Positions 48,799 through 57,392 of a stretch of DNA of 64,000 bases are shown piece by piece. The stretch spans positions 62,001 through 126,000 of the forward strand of contig NZ_JBPKBI010000017.1 in assembly GCF_051388935.1 (NCBI RefSeq). The letters run 5' to 3'. Every line of letters begins with the position of its first letter. The stretch's first letter is position 1. A model generated the notes under the pieces. That model had not been told where the DNA came from, made no database searches, and saw only the letters and a program-made list of their open reading frames with translations. The DNA is from Yinghuangia sp035454725. GTDB taxonomy: Bacteria > Actinomycetota > Actinomycetes > Streptomycetales > Streptomycetaceae. A program made the position numbers and the translations under genes.

Positions 48799-48815
48799 CT
48801 ATCGATAATCGATAG
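48799..48815. promoter_or_regulatory. 17-base palindrome, candidate XRE operator
   Basis: CTATCGATAATCGATAG: perfect eight-base arms around one base, about 30 bases before the start of the DUF2975-XRE operon, in a locally AT-rich patch. The symmetry and the TATCGATA half-sites suit a Cro/C1-like dimer. Binding by the regulator at 48028 is inference. Confidence 0.6.
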
Positions 48816-49074
48816 GCACGGCAAGTGCTGAACGAGCAACGACACGACCGCGACCGGACTCCGCACAGTCCCCGCTGAGAGAGCGGCGAACCGAAGGTCT
48901 TCGGCGGAACGCCTCGTGCCCGGACAGCCGGCGATAGGCGACTCGGTGCGCCGACTCGGCGCTTCGTCGTCTCGTCGCCTCGCAACGAAACTCCGCGTTG
49001 CCGCCCGCGCGGTCACACCTTCCGTCCCCTGTGCCGGCTTTACTCCATGGCCTGTCGAGGGGTGATTCGGCAGC

Positions 49075-49953
49075 ATGGCCCGCATGGAACGCCATGACCA
49101 CGTCGGACCGACGGCGCTGCGCGCCATGCAGGACCTGGCCACCCGGATCTTCCCGCTGACCGGCTACCACCACATCGGGGACCTTGCCTGGAACGCGTGC
49201 CGGGCGCTCGACCAGAGGGAGGAACACCTGACGGCGACGTGGACGCACAGGGGTCGAGTCCAGGCCTGGGGCTGGCTCGAACTGCCCGACACCCTCATGT
49301 TGCAGGTTGATCCGGGCCGCCACGGAATCGCCGACGACGTACTCGACTGGGCCGAGCAGGCGGCCCCCGGTGCTCTTCGGGTCGAAATCGCAGAGACGGA
49401 GGGGCACCTGGCTGGCGCATTGGAGCGCCGCGGCTACACCCGCGCCGTCGATGGGCCCTTCCTCACCCTGATGGGCAGGCCTCTCACGCGCCTGCCGGAC
49501 GTGCCCTCTCTGCCTGACGGCTACGTGATCCGCGCGCAGCGGGACCAGGCCGACATCGCCGGACGCGCTGCGGTGCACCGAGCGGCATTCGACTCGACAA
49601 GGGGCACGACCGAACGCCATGTCCGCATGAGGAAGACATGGCCTTACCGCCCCGAGTTCGACCTCATCGCGGTCTCACCCGAGGGGGAAGCCGTCGCCTA
49701 TTGTCAGGGCTGGTACGACGAAGCCAACAGCATCGGCGAGTTCGAGCCGGTGGGCACGCATCCGGATCATCGACGCCTGGGCCTGGCACGCACTGTCTGC
49801 ACGGCCGTAATGCACGCCTTCGCCGAAGCCGGCGGCCGTCGCGTCACCGTCTATTGCCGTGGAGACGCCGCTTACCCCGTCCCCAAACAGCTCTACTCGT
49901 CCATGGGCTTCGCCCCCTACGCTCGCACGCACACCTACGTCGGGACGCCGTAA
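49075..49953 (+). CDS. Tandem GNAT N-acetyltransferase (MshD-like layout)
   Basis: 292 residues, start ATG 49075 (ATG 49084 possible). Two GNAT-like halves: the first (about 1-140) is degenerate, ending in LAGALERRGYTRAVDGPFLTL; the second (about 145-292) is complete, with AYCQGWYDEANSIGEFEPVG and the acetyl-CoA loop THPDHRRLGLARTVCTAVM. It has the same overall layout as mycothiol synthase, but sequence alone does not show that activity. Monocistronic. Confidence 0.88.
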   Translation: MARMERHDHVGPTALRAMQDLATRIFPLTGYHHIGDLAWNACRALDQREEHLTATWTHRGRVQAWGWLELPDTLMLQVDPGRHGIADDVLDWAEQAAPGALRVEIAETEGHLAGALERRGYTRAVDGPFLTLMGRPLTRLPDVPSLPDGYVIRAQRDQADIAGRAAVHRAAFDSTRGTTERHVRMRKTWPYRPEFDLIAVSPEGEAVAYCQGWYDEANSIGEFEPVGTHPDHRRLGLARTVCTAVMHAFAEAGGRRVTVYCRGDAAYPVPKQLYSSMGFAPYARTHTYVGTP

Positions 49954-50348
49954 GTTCGTGACCGTGCGCGGACGAGGATCGGCGGTACGCAGCAGCACCA
50001 CGCAATGTGTGCGCATCGGAAAAGCCAACCGAGAACCGTCTGTCGGACTGCGCAAAGGGCACTGTCATCGACGTTGCACGAGCGCAACGGGCACGATTGC
50101 CTGCGACGGGGCAGCGTGGGCTCGTCTGACCCTCGGGCCGACGTTGACGCTCGCGGCCCTCGCAACCCCACGTACCTCGGTCGGTGGAATTTCCGATCCT
50201 GAGATGGACGCGAAGGCCAACGGGCCGATATGACTACCCCCAACCAGCCCGTCAATTGCGGTTTGGGATCAGCGCTGTCTCTGCCCCTGATGCTTCGCCT
50301 CGCGCCCGTCCGACGCTGTGAACGGCGTCTCTCACGGAGGAGTTCCCC
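49954..50348. other. Intergenic region, nothing recognised
   Basis: About 395 bases. No credible gene; the final bases contain the GGAGGAG ribosome site of the next gene. Confidence 0.4.
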
Positions 50349-50540
50349 ATGAGGTTCGTCCGTGCTTCCGTGCTTGCGACAGTCGCCGTGGCGATCGGCC
50401 TCATCACGCTCGCCGGCGTCGGCGCCGCAGTTGGCGTCACACCCCACGGCACGACCGCGGTCTCCGTGATCGGGGCGTCCGGTGAAGAGCCCGACGAAAA
50501 CGAGCCGGACGAAGTGGAGTCGGAGGAACTCGCCGGCTGA
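50349..50540 (+). CDS. Small exported peptide with acidic tail
   Basis: 63 residues with GGAGGAG six bases before ATG 50349. A signal peptide or single membrane anchor (LATVAVAIGLITLAGVGAAV) is followed by about 30 residues ending in the acidic stretch EEPDENEPDEVESEE. No known family. It lies 80 bases before the I36-type inhibitor gene, and its negatively charged tail could bind the inhibitor, a protease or metal ions; all inference. The good ribosome site and tidy signal make a real gene likely. Confidence 0.65.
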   Translation: MRFVRASVLATVAVAIGLITLAGVGAAVGVTPHGTTAVSVIGASGEEPDENEPDEVESEELAG

Positions 50541-50620
50541 ACCTGGGCCGTCCCCACGCCAGTTGCCGACACCCGCTGCACAGCAGTTTCTTCCGCGACC
50601 TTGACCTTGAGGAGCCGGAC

Positions 50621-51010
50621 GTGCGCTTCCTGTCCATCCGCAGCCTGATCGCCGCCGTCGCATGCCTGGCGGCCTGCGCCGCTCTCTCGGTTGCCCCCGC
50701 CGGCGCGCTCCCGACGGCGACCGGCTATGACCGTTGCCCACAAGGGCGTTTCTGCCTCTTCGACGGCTGGGACGGCCAAGGGGACATGTACCTCGCCACC
50801 GGCACCCGCTACGACCAAGTGCTCGCCGAGGCCGGCTTCGACGATCGTGCCAGTTCCGTGTTCAACAACGCATCCATCGTCTGGTGCGTTTGGCAGGGCC
50901 CGAACTACACCGGACGCGGCGCCGGTTACAGCGCTGGCCTCCGGGAAAACCTGGACGACGCGTTCAACAACCAAGTCTCTTCGGTCAATTACGGCCGGTT
51001 CACCTGCTGA
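50621..51010 (+). CDS. Secreted peptidase inhibitor family I36 protein
   Basis: 129 residues from GTG 50621, with GAGGAG upstream. Signal peptide to about residue 30 (AACAALSVAPAGALP). The mature part CPQGRFCLFDGWDGQGDMY, then VWCVWQGPNYTGRG and NNQVSSVNYGRFTC, has the Greek-key crystallin-like pattern and four Cys of the I36 / Streptomyces metalloproteinase inhibitor group. The family blocks thermolysin-like metalloproteases outside the cell; its target here is unknown. Likely co-transcribed with the small acidic peptide gene. Confidence 0.88.
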   Translation: MRFLSIRSLIAAVACLAACAALSVAPAGALPTATGYDRCPQGRFCLFDGWDGQGDMYLATGTRYDQVLAEAGFDDRASSVFNNASIVWCVWQGPNYTGRGAGYSAGLRENLDDAFNNQVSSVNYGRFTC

Positions 51011-51304
51011 AGCAGCCTGAGTGATGGTCGCAGCGTCCGAAAACGCTGACGCTGACGGGGGTTTGACCTCTCCTCCACCGCAGACGAGCCTGCCTGCGCA
51101 GCTTCGCCGTCAATGGCGCACACACCCGGGGCAACCCGGCCTGCTCGTCTAGCTCTCCCCGTACGCTCCGGCCGATGAGCTTCCGCTTCGAATGCAAACG
51201 TGGTGGTGTCGTTTCGGTTGTCGAGGGGAACTCGCCGGTCGTTCCCAGTCGACCGGGTACCCTGACGGCTTCCCGCTCGCCCGGCGCGCAGCTCCGTGTG
51301 AGCG

Positions 51305-51721
51305 TCAGCGGGTGATCGCGACGTTGGTGTTGTGGACGGCGTGCACCCACCAACCGCCATCCCGCTTGACCAGGACCCAGGTGCCTGCGTTGGCGAAGTC
51401 GCCCGCCGTTGTGGACGCGTTCTGTCGCACGAACACGACTGCGGTGTCGGGCTCCGGGAAAGTCACGCGTTCGACGGTGATACTTGTGCGGAAACCCTCG
51501 ACTGGGCTTGCGAGTTGGCGACGATGGTGGGCGTTGACGGCTGCCCAGCCGTCGAACCGCTGCCCGGCCGGTGTGGTGAACGACGCGTTCGAGGTGAACC
51601 GCGCGCCGACTCTCTCGGCGTCGAACTCGCCCACGCCCGCCTGGATTTCCGCGAACACCTCATCGATCGCTCGCAAGTCCTCATCGGAAGCGGTCCGTTC
51701 GGGTACGGCCGGTCGACTCAT
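51305..51721 (-). CDS. SnoaL-like/SgcJ-EcaC family protein
   Basis: 138 residues; ATG 51721 with TGGAG eight bases upstream. A cone-shaped alpha+beta barrel of the NTF2/SnoaL type: DLRAIDEVFAEIQAGVGEFD, RFTSNASFTTPAGQRFDGW, then VTFPEPDTAVVFVRQN and GGWWVHAVHNT. The SgcJ/EcaC group is annotated from enediyne and other clusters, but most members are stand-alone proteins with no known substrate. Monocistronic. Confidence 0.85.
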   Translation of the reverse strand: MSRPAVPERTASDEDLRAIDEVFAEIQAGVGEFDAERVGARFTSNASFTTPAGQRFDGWAAVNAHHRRQLASPVEGFRTSITVERVTFPEPDTAVVFVRQNASTTAGDFANAGTWVLVKRDGGWWVHAVHNTNVAITR

Positions 51722-51885
51722 TCGTACGCTCTCCAAAGTTGTCCTTCGGACGTGATCATCTCACCCCCCGGCTCGCCGCCCACCCCTGGCGGCAACGGCG
51801 GCGCGCCCGGCCCGACTCCGCGAGCCCCCGTGCGGTTGCCTCGCGCCTGTGCGCCGCAAGAGCTCATCGGTGCCGGTGGGGCGGA

Positions 51886-52335
51886 TCAGAAGGCGGCCTG
51901 TGTTGAGAGCACCGCTCGGACGGTCTTGCCGTGGGGCGGGCAGGGGACGCAGTCCCAGTGGTCGGCGAGGGCGGTGACGAGGGCCAGGCCGCGTCCGCTG
52001 GTGCTGAGGGAATTGAATTCGGCGTCCGCCGGAGGGCGTTGCGGAGACAAGTCCCCTTGTGTGTCGGTGACTTCGATGCGTAAACGGCCGGTCGACGGGT
52101 CGTGGGCGAGAGTGAGCCGGAAGAGGTCGCCGGGGGCGTGACCGTGCAGGGCGGCGTTTGCGGCGAGTTCGGCGATGACGAGTTCGGCTCGTTCGATGAG
52201 GTCGTGGGGGACGCCCCAGGCGTGTAGTTCGGCGACGGCGAGCAACCGTGCGCGTCGGGCGCCGAGCCGCGTGGACGAAAGCAGTTGGGTGAAGGTGCGG
52301 GTGGGGACGCCGACTTGGGGCGTTGCGTGCTTCAT
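51886..52335 (-). CDS. HATPase (RsbW-like) ATP-binding regulatory protein
   Basis: 149 residues, ATG 52335. GHKL ATPase fold as in anti-sigma factors: N box ELAANAALHG, G1 box VTDTQGDLSP, G2 box STSGRGLALV. No sensor or transmembrane part. It is divergent from the DUF5753/DUF397 pair at 52507; this three-gene set is a recurring actinomycete module (whiJ/abaA-like) tied to development and antibiotic regulation. It probably binds or phosphorylates a partner, possibly the DUF5753 regulator; no anti-sigma target is evident. Confidence 0.88.
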   Translation of the reverse strand: MKHATPQVGVPTRTFTQLLSSTRLGARRARLLAVAELHAWGVPHDLIERAELVIAELAANAALHGHAPGDLFRLTLAHDPSTGRLRIEVTDTQGDLSPQRPPADAEFNSLSTSGRGLALVTALADHWDCVPCPPHGKTVRAVLSTQAAF

Positions 52336-52506
52336 GACGCCCAAGAGTGGCGGTTGGGCGAGGCGAGGACGAGCATGAGGTCACGTACGCGGAGTCAGCG
52401 TACGGGCACGGACTGTAGACCGTACGGTCGGTTTTCGGTCACGCTTGGGGGTGGCGCGGACGGCTTGAGGGGCCGTTGTCGTGTGTTCCGGAGGAAGGGG
52501 CGGTCG

Positions 52507-53385
52507 ATGGGCATCGATGGGGAGCCGGCCGAGGGCGTCGGCGAAGGGGCGGTCCCGGCGGGGGATTGGGAGCGAGAGCCCCACCCGTCCGACAGTTTGC
52601 GGACGTTCGGTGCGGTCGTCCAGGCGCTGCGCGAGCATGCGGGGCTCAGCCGCGCGGAGCTGGGTGAGGCCGTGCAGTTCTCCAAACACACCGTGGAATC
52701 CGTCGAGTTGGGACGCCGGATGCCGGACGACGCTTTCGTGGAGAGGGCGGAGGGGCCGCTCGGAAACACGGGCGCCTTGCGGAAGGCCGCGCGGTATCTG
52801 ACGCGGGGTGAGCCGGGCCTTGCGGCGTGGTTCCGGCGGTGGGCGTGGCTTGAGCGTCGGGCGGTGAGCCTGTACACGTACGAATGCCGGTTGGTGCCGG
52901 GCTTGTTGCAGTCGGAGGCGTACGCGCGGGCGGTGTTCGAGGGCACGATCCCGTTGCGGACCGACGAGGAGTTGGAGGAACAGCTCGCCGCGCGGATGGA
53001 CCGCCAGGCGATGATGCGGGAGCGGCCGAAGGTGCCGTTCAGCTTCATCGTCGAAGAGCACGTGTTCCGGCGGCGGTTCGGGGACGCGGATGCGATGCGC
53101 GAGCTGTTCGACCATGTCCTGGAGCGCACTGCTCCGCGCAACGTGACGCTGCAGATCGTGCCGCTGGATGCGGGGCTGCACGCGTGTCTGGATGGACCGA
53201 TGCGAATCTTGGAAACCCCGGCTGGGCAGCGGCTCGGGTACTCCGAGGGGCAGCAAAACGGACGCCTGATTTCCGACCCGAAAGAGATGAGTCTGCTCTG
53301 CCAACGCTATGAAACACTGCGCTCGCAGGCCCTGAGCCCCTACGAATCCCGGGCCCTGCTGAAGCGACTGCGAGGAGTGCTATGA
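52507..53385 (+). CDS. Helix-turn-helix regulator with DUF5753 domain
   Basis: 292 residues; ATG 52507 preceded by AGGAAGGGG. XRE-type HTH near residues 34-80 (ALREHAGLSRAELGEAVQFS, then VESVELGRRMPDD), followed by the DUF5753 domain (SLYTYECRLVPGLLQSEAYA, RMDRQAMMRERP, FIVEEHVFRRRFGD). Its stop overlaps the DUF397 start as ATGA. Regulators of this kind act with a small DUF397 protein that counters them. The divergent HATPase gene completes the set. Confidence 0.92.
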   Translation: MGIDGEPAEGVGEGAVPAGDWEREPHPSDSLRTFGAVVQALREHAGLSRAELGEAVQFSKHTVESVELGRRMPDDAFVERAEGPLGNTGALRKAARYLTRGEPGLAAWFRRWAWLERRAVSLYTYECRLVPGLLQSEAYARAVFEGTIPLRTDEELEEQLAARMDRQAMMRERPKVPFSFIVEEHVFRRRFGDADAMRELFDHVLERTAPRNVTLQIVPLDAGLHACLDGPMRILETPAGQRLGYSEGQQNGRLISDPKEMSLLCQRYETLRSQALSPYESRALLKRLRGVL

Positions 53386-53573
53386 GCAGCGGTACGACGG
53401 AACTTGCGTGGTTCAAGTCGAGCTATAGCGGTAGTCAGGGCGACGACTGCGTGGAGGTCGCGTTCACCGAACAGGCCGTCCACGTACGGGACTCCAAGGA
53501 CGTGACCCGTCCGGCGTTCGCGATCGGTCGCGCCGAGTGGGCGCCGTTCGTCCGGTCCGTGGCGGGACGCTGA
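53382..53573 (+). CDS. DUF397 protein
   Basis: 63-residue protein overlapping the DUF5753 regulator gene by four bases. Canonical DUF397 layout: AWFKSSYSGSQGDDCVEVAF, VHVRDSKD, then FAIGRAEWAPFV. Proteins of this family interact with and modulate the adjacent DUF5753 regulator. Translation coupling supports a fixed ratio of the two. Confidence 0.93.
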   Translation: MSSGTTELAWFKSSYSGSQGDDCVEVAFTEQAVHVRDSKDVTRPAFAIGRAEWAPFVRSVAGR

Positions 53574-53696
53574 GCCGCAAACACTCGTCGAGATCTGCAA
53601 AGCCCGCGGGCGTGTTCGCCGTCGGCACCGGCGTTTGGGGCGGATGCCATCTCCGCGCGGGAGATGGCATCCGACTGGCTGTGGAGCCGGAACCGG

Positions 53697-54416
53697 CTAC
53701 GCGTACCGGGTCAGCAGAGCGGCGTCGATGACCTCGGCGATGAGGCCGGCGCCGCGGCTGTTCTGGTGGATGTGGTCGGTCGTGAGCACGAGACCTCGGC
53801 GCCGCGAGATCGTGTCGAGGCTGCGGCGCAGCACCTAGTGTTGGAGGAGTACGCCGATGCTCGCGGCGGGGGTCGCCTCCTGGTAGGGAATCGGCGGCGG
53901 GTCCGCATGGCGCAGTTCCTCGGTCTGGCGTTCGTGCAGCGGAAGGTAGGTCACCTCGTGGGTGGCGGCGACCTCGGCGATCATCCGGCTGTACGCCTGC
54001 GATGCCTGCGCCGCTGCTCCGTCGAGTTGTTGGCCGAGTACCGGGAGAGACAGCAGGCCGATCGTCGCGTCGGTTTCCGCTCGGAGCCGTTTGACGACGG
54101 CCTCCAGACACTGATGGAACCAGTCGGCTGACGGGCGCTCGGGGAGCTTTTTGCGCTTCATGGCCTGTTCGACGGGGTAACTCGCCAGGCTCGCTCGGGC
54201 GTCGTTGGTCCCGATCAACACGGTGATCACGTCGGGCGGGTTCGCGACCACGGCGTCGAGGCGCTGCAAGAGGTTGTGGGCGAAGTCGCCGTTGACGCCG
54301 AAGCGGGCAACCCGCACCTCGTCGGGAGAGTGGCGTCGTCCGAGCAGGTCCAGGTAATCGACGCTGAACTGCGCGCGGGTGAGGCTGTCGCCGAGGCACG
54401 CGATGCGTGTTGTCAC
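53697..54416 (-). pseudogene. SGNH/GDSL hydrolase interrupted by an in-frame amber codon
   Basis: From GTG 54416 (overlapping the cupin stop as GTGA) the frame encodes an SGNH hydrolase: IACLGDSLTRAQ (nucleophile Ser), GVNGDFAHNLLQ, LIGTNDARAS. At 53835-53837 there is a TAG. In the same frame beyond it the sequence continues as family (VLRRSLDTISRRRGLVLTTD, HIHQNSRGAGLIAEVI) to a second TAG at 53697-53699. The catalytic Asp and His (TTDHIHQN) lie after the first TAG, so the 193-residue product of the short frame cannot have a full active site. Either a nonsense mutation, a base error or readthrough. Full length would be 238 residues. Confidence 0.8.
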
Positions 54417-54886
54417 GGAGCCTCTTCCGGCGGGCCGGGTGTGGCGGCGGGTTCGGTCGGGCGGGTGCCGGTCCGAGGACGGTGGTCGGTGCCGAGGCCG
54501 GCGGTGATGGTCAGCATGGATGTCGGCCCCTTCGTGTCGACGACGTGCCATACCCCGGCGGGGTTGATGGTGGCTTCGCCCGGCCCGAGCACGACGCGGT
54601 CGGGCACCCCGTCGATGTCGCGGGTGACCGTCACCGACCCGCTGAGGCAAACGACCAGTTCGTCTCCGGCGGGGTGGCTCTCCCAATGGTCACCGGGGCC
54701 GTCGCCGTCGAAGATCATCACCATCCGGCCCTCGGCACCGTCGGTCGCGACCGCGGCGCTGTAGGCCTGGAGTACCTCCGGGTCCCAGGCGAAGCCCTCG
54801 ATGGGTTTCGCCCTCGATCCCAGCCCGAGGTGAATGGGGGTGGTCCGCAGGTCGATGGGGTTGCGTTCGTGGTTGACGAGTCTCAT
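54413..54886 (-). CDS. Cupin-domain protein
   Basis: 157 residues from ATG 54886. A single conserved beta-barrel with motif 1 in GDHWESHPAGDELVVCLSGS (His and Glu metal-ligand candidates) and motif 2 in GEATINPAGVWHVVD. Likely a small metal-binding dioxygenase, isomerase or ligand-binding protein. The C-terminal 25 residues are Pro-rich. Translationally coupled to the GDSL hydrolase gene; the AraC regulator gene precedes both on the same strand with 87 bases between. Confidence 0.85.
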   Translation of the reverse strand: MRLVNHERNPIDLRTTPIHLGLGSRAKPIEGFAWDPEVLQAYSAAVATDGAEGRMVMIFDGDGPGDHWESHPAGDELVVCLSGSVTVTRDIDGVPDRVVLGPGEATINPAGVWHVVDTKGPTSMLTITAGLGTDHRPRTGTRPTEPAATPGPPEEAP

Positions 54887-54973
54887 GCCAATGAGCGTCA
54901 CACGACAGCGATCGGGCGGTCTTGAAGAAATGGGAACAGAAGCCGATGCGACCGGCGGTCGGTGGGCGAGCGA

Positions 54974-55798
54974 CTATCCGTTCCCGAGGAGGACTTCGCC
55001 GCGACGCCAGGCCGTCGGCGATCGGCCCGTGAACTCGCGCCAGTCCCGGGCGAGATGGGCCTGGTCGGCGTAGCCGGAGACGGTCGCCACATCGGCCCAT
55101 GGGAGCGGGTCCCGCGCCGTGGCCAGTTCGTGCGCGTGCTCGAAGCGCAGGACTCGGGCGAAGCTCTTCGGCGACAGGCCGAGTTCATCGCGAAACCGCT
55201 CGGTGAGGTGCCGACGGCTCCAGCCGAGGTCCGCGGCGACCGTGCCAACGGGGACGCAGCCCCGCGCGGCGACGAGGCGGCGCCAGGCTTCGGCCACCTC
55301 GGGCCGCACCCGGCGCACACGGTCGCCGCCATCGCCGCGAACGACAGCTCGGAGGAGCAGTTCGTCCAGCGCGGTGAACCGCGCCGCCCATGTCGTCGCC
55401 GTTCGGAGCCGTTCGACCAGCTCGGCGCCAAGTGCCCCGAGGAGGTCGTCAAGCGAGAGAAGCCGGTGGGAGAGTACGGCGGCGGGCATGCCGTAGATGG
55501 CCCGAGCACCGAACGGTGTCAGCGATATCTGCACACCGTGCTGGCGTCCGTCATGGTGAATCCCGACGGACCGGCACATCAGACCGCCGGCCACGCTGCT
55601 GAACCGGGTGACCGGTGACCCGTCGTCGACGCCGTCCGCCACTTGCAGCGGGTCTGACAGGCTGATCACCGCGGTGAGCGTGCGGCCCGGAGTGCCGCAG
55701 TGCACGCCCGCCGGGAGGCCGCGGAGGTCGAAACCGATGTACGACTCGACGTACTGCCGCAAGGCAGGCGCCGGACGTGCACCGATCCCGATGGCCAT
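54974..55798 (-). CDS. AraC-family regulator
   Basis: 274 residues, ATG 55798 with GGAGG seven bases upstream. N-terminal domain of the type lacking clear cupin motifs (RQYVESYIGFDLRGLP; LTPFGARAIYGMPAAVL). The C-terminal AraC HTH pair is TVAADLGWSRRHLTERFRDE and ATVSGYADQAHLARDWREF followed by TGRSPTAWR. It probably controls the cupin/GDSL pair downstream. Effector unknown. Confidence 0.9.
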   Translation of the reverse strand: MAIGIGARPAPALRQYVESYIGFDLRGLPAGVHCGTPGRTLTAVISLSDPLQVADGVDDGSPVTRFSSVAGGLMCRSVGIHHDGRQHGVQISLTPFGARAIYGMPAAVLSHRLLSLDDLLGALGAELVERLRTATTWAARFTALDELLLRAVVRGDGGDRVRRVRPEVAEAWRRLVAARGCVPVGTVAADLGWSRRHLTERFRDELGLSPKSFARVLRFEHAHELATARDPLPWADVATVSGYADQAHLARDWREFTGRSPTAWRRGEVLLGNG

Positions 55799-56032
55799 GC
55801 GATCCTCCACCCTCCCCAGGGTACGAACCGGCGCACCCGGCGAGATCACCACCCCGGACCTTGTCCACACCCCAAACCGCCGACCACTACGGTGCCGGCT
55901 TCGGTTGGCGGGCAGGGCCGGGGGCCGTGGGTGGGGCAGCGACCCGACAATGGGGTCGCCGCCCCCGATCTCCGCGCGCCTTGCACCACACCTGTTCGTG
56001 CGGTCACGCAGGACGCACCCACGCGCCCGGCG

Positions 56033-56863
56033 TCAGCCCGAGCAGCCGGGAACGCTTCCCGCTGGGCGGCAGTTGCCGCCGACGTTGTTCGTGACCGTGG
56101 AGAAGAGAAGCGTCACCGTTGACGCCGGGGCCTCCCAAATGCCGCCGCCGAGGCCGCCGTCTGCGGTGCTCGCAGTGTTTCCGGTGACCCTGCTGGCGAT
56201 CAGCGTGGCCGAGCCGTCGAAGACGCCGAGGCCGCCGCCGCGCTTGACCGCGGTGTTCCCCTGGACGGTGGTCGAGTTCAGACGCAGGGTTCCGGTGTTG
56301 AGGATGCCGCCTCCGTCGAAGACGGATGCGCGGTTTCCGCTGACCGTTGTCGCGCTGAGCGTCGCGTCGCCGTCCACGGCGTTGTACACACCACCGGCGT
56401 TTGTCCCGGTGTTGCCCGTGATGGCGCCGCCGCGTACGTCGAGGGTGCCGTGGTTCTCGATGCCGCCGCCGTAGCCGCCGGTCAGGCCGTTGCGCACGTT
56501 GATCCCGCGGAGCGCGAGGGCACCGCCGTTGTCGACGTGGAAGATCCGGAAGAAGGGCGTGTTCGCGGCGCTTGAGCGTGCGATGGTCGTGTTGAGTCCG
56601 CCGATCGTGACGTCGCCCGAGATCACCGGCAGTCCCGAGCCGCCGAGCGTACTGTCGACCTGCGTCAATGTGTAGGTGCAGAACGGGGCGAGGGCGATGT
56701 CCTCACCTGTGGCGTTGGCCGCATTGATCGCCGCCCGAAGGGCGGTGATGTTCCCGCAGGGCACGAGGATCGCCGCATGTGCCTGTGTGGTGGGGACCAG
56801 GCTCAGGCACACAGCCAGGCCGGCAGCCGCGCCGAGGCTTCGCAGTCGTGTTTTCGCTTTCAT
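56033..56863 (-). CDS. Secreted parallel beta-helix protein
   Basis: 276 residues; ATG 56863 with AAGGATG upstream. Signal peptide to about residue 30 (GLAVCLSLVPTTQAHA). The mature chain is a right-handed beta-helix of repeats with GGGIxNxGTLxxxxxTVxGN (GGGILNTGTLRLNSTTVQGN is one complete coil), as in adhesin and polymorphic-membrane-protein-like folds. The start of the mature part (ITALRAAINAANATGEDIAL) matches the cap seen in CSLREA-type proteins. Cys near both ends may form disulfides. It has no cell-wall sorting signal, so it is probably released; role unknown. It is shorter than most relatives. Confidence 0.85.
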   Translation of the reverse strand: MKAKTRLRSLGAAAGLAVCLSLVPTTQAHAAILVPCGNITALRAAINAANATGEDIALAPFCTYTLTQVDSTLGGSGLPVISGDVTIGGLNTTIARSSAANTPFFRIFHVDNGGALALRGINVRNGLTGGYGGGIENHGTLDVRGGAITGNTGTNAGGVYNAVDGDATLSATTVSGNRASVFDGGGILNTGTLRLNSTTVQGNTAVKRGGGLGVFDGSATLIASRVTGNTASTADGGLGGGIWEAPASTVTLLFSTVTNNVGGNCRPAGSVPGCSG

Positions 56864-57185
56864 CGGACATCCTTGCGTTCGAGGTGGTGGAGCCCGCCTG
56901 GGCGGTCGACGCTGAGCGTGGCGTCAAGCGGCGGGCGACCCCTCCAGCGAAAGTGAGCCCCACCGGGGCGGCCATGCGGAGTACGCCGAACAGGCCCGTC
57001 AATCCACCCGCCCCGGTACGCGACAGGCCGACAGAATGAGCAATCAGTGGTCTTTCGTGGACACAGCAAAGAAAAGCGGCGCAGAAGATCTGTTTCCTGT
57101 GCAATAGGACCTCGGTGTCTCCGGCCACATCCGCCCGACCGGGGTGGCGATCTGCCGACGCGGCGTGTCATTGTGTGCGCAGCAA
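56864..57185. other. Intergenic region before the riboswitch
   Basis: About 320 bases between divergent genes. No gene seen. It must contain the promoter for the cobalamin-riboswitch transcript and that of the beta-helix gene. Confidence 0.4.
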
Positions 57186-57341
57186 GGCGACGGCGGCCCG
57201 AGGAAACCGGTGCAATTCCGGTGCGGTCCCGCCACTGTGACCGGGGAGCGACTCCCGCAGTCGGCCACGGCTCTCGTTGTTCGAGGGCCGGAAGGCCGGG
57301 AGGAGCGGTGATCCGGCAGCCAGGAGACTCACGTCGTCGCC
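57186..57341 (+). promoter_or_regulatory. Cobalamin (adenosylcobalamin) riboswitch
   Basis: The leader contains the conserved cobalamin riboswitch core: GAGGAAACCGGTGCAATTCC, GCGGTCCCGCCACTGTGACC and the B12 box AGCCAGGAGACTC at 57318-57330. Closing stem P1 can be drawn between GGCGACG (57186-57192) and CGTCGCC (57335-57341). A possible expression-platform hairpin (CGGGG ... CCCCG, about 57354-57370) lies just before the ribosome site of the gene at 57393. When cobalamin is bound, translation or transcription of the downstream operon would be lowered. It explains the content of the operon: adenosylation and uptake. Confidence 0.92.
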
Positions 57342-57392
57342 ACCTCGACACACCGGGGCGGATTTCCCCGAGAGAGGCAAGGTGGCTGTGCC

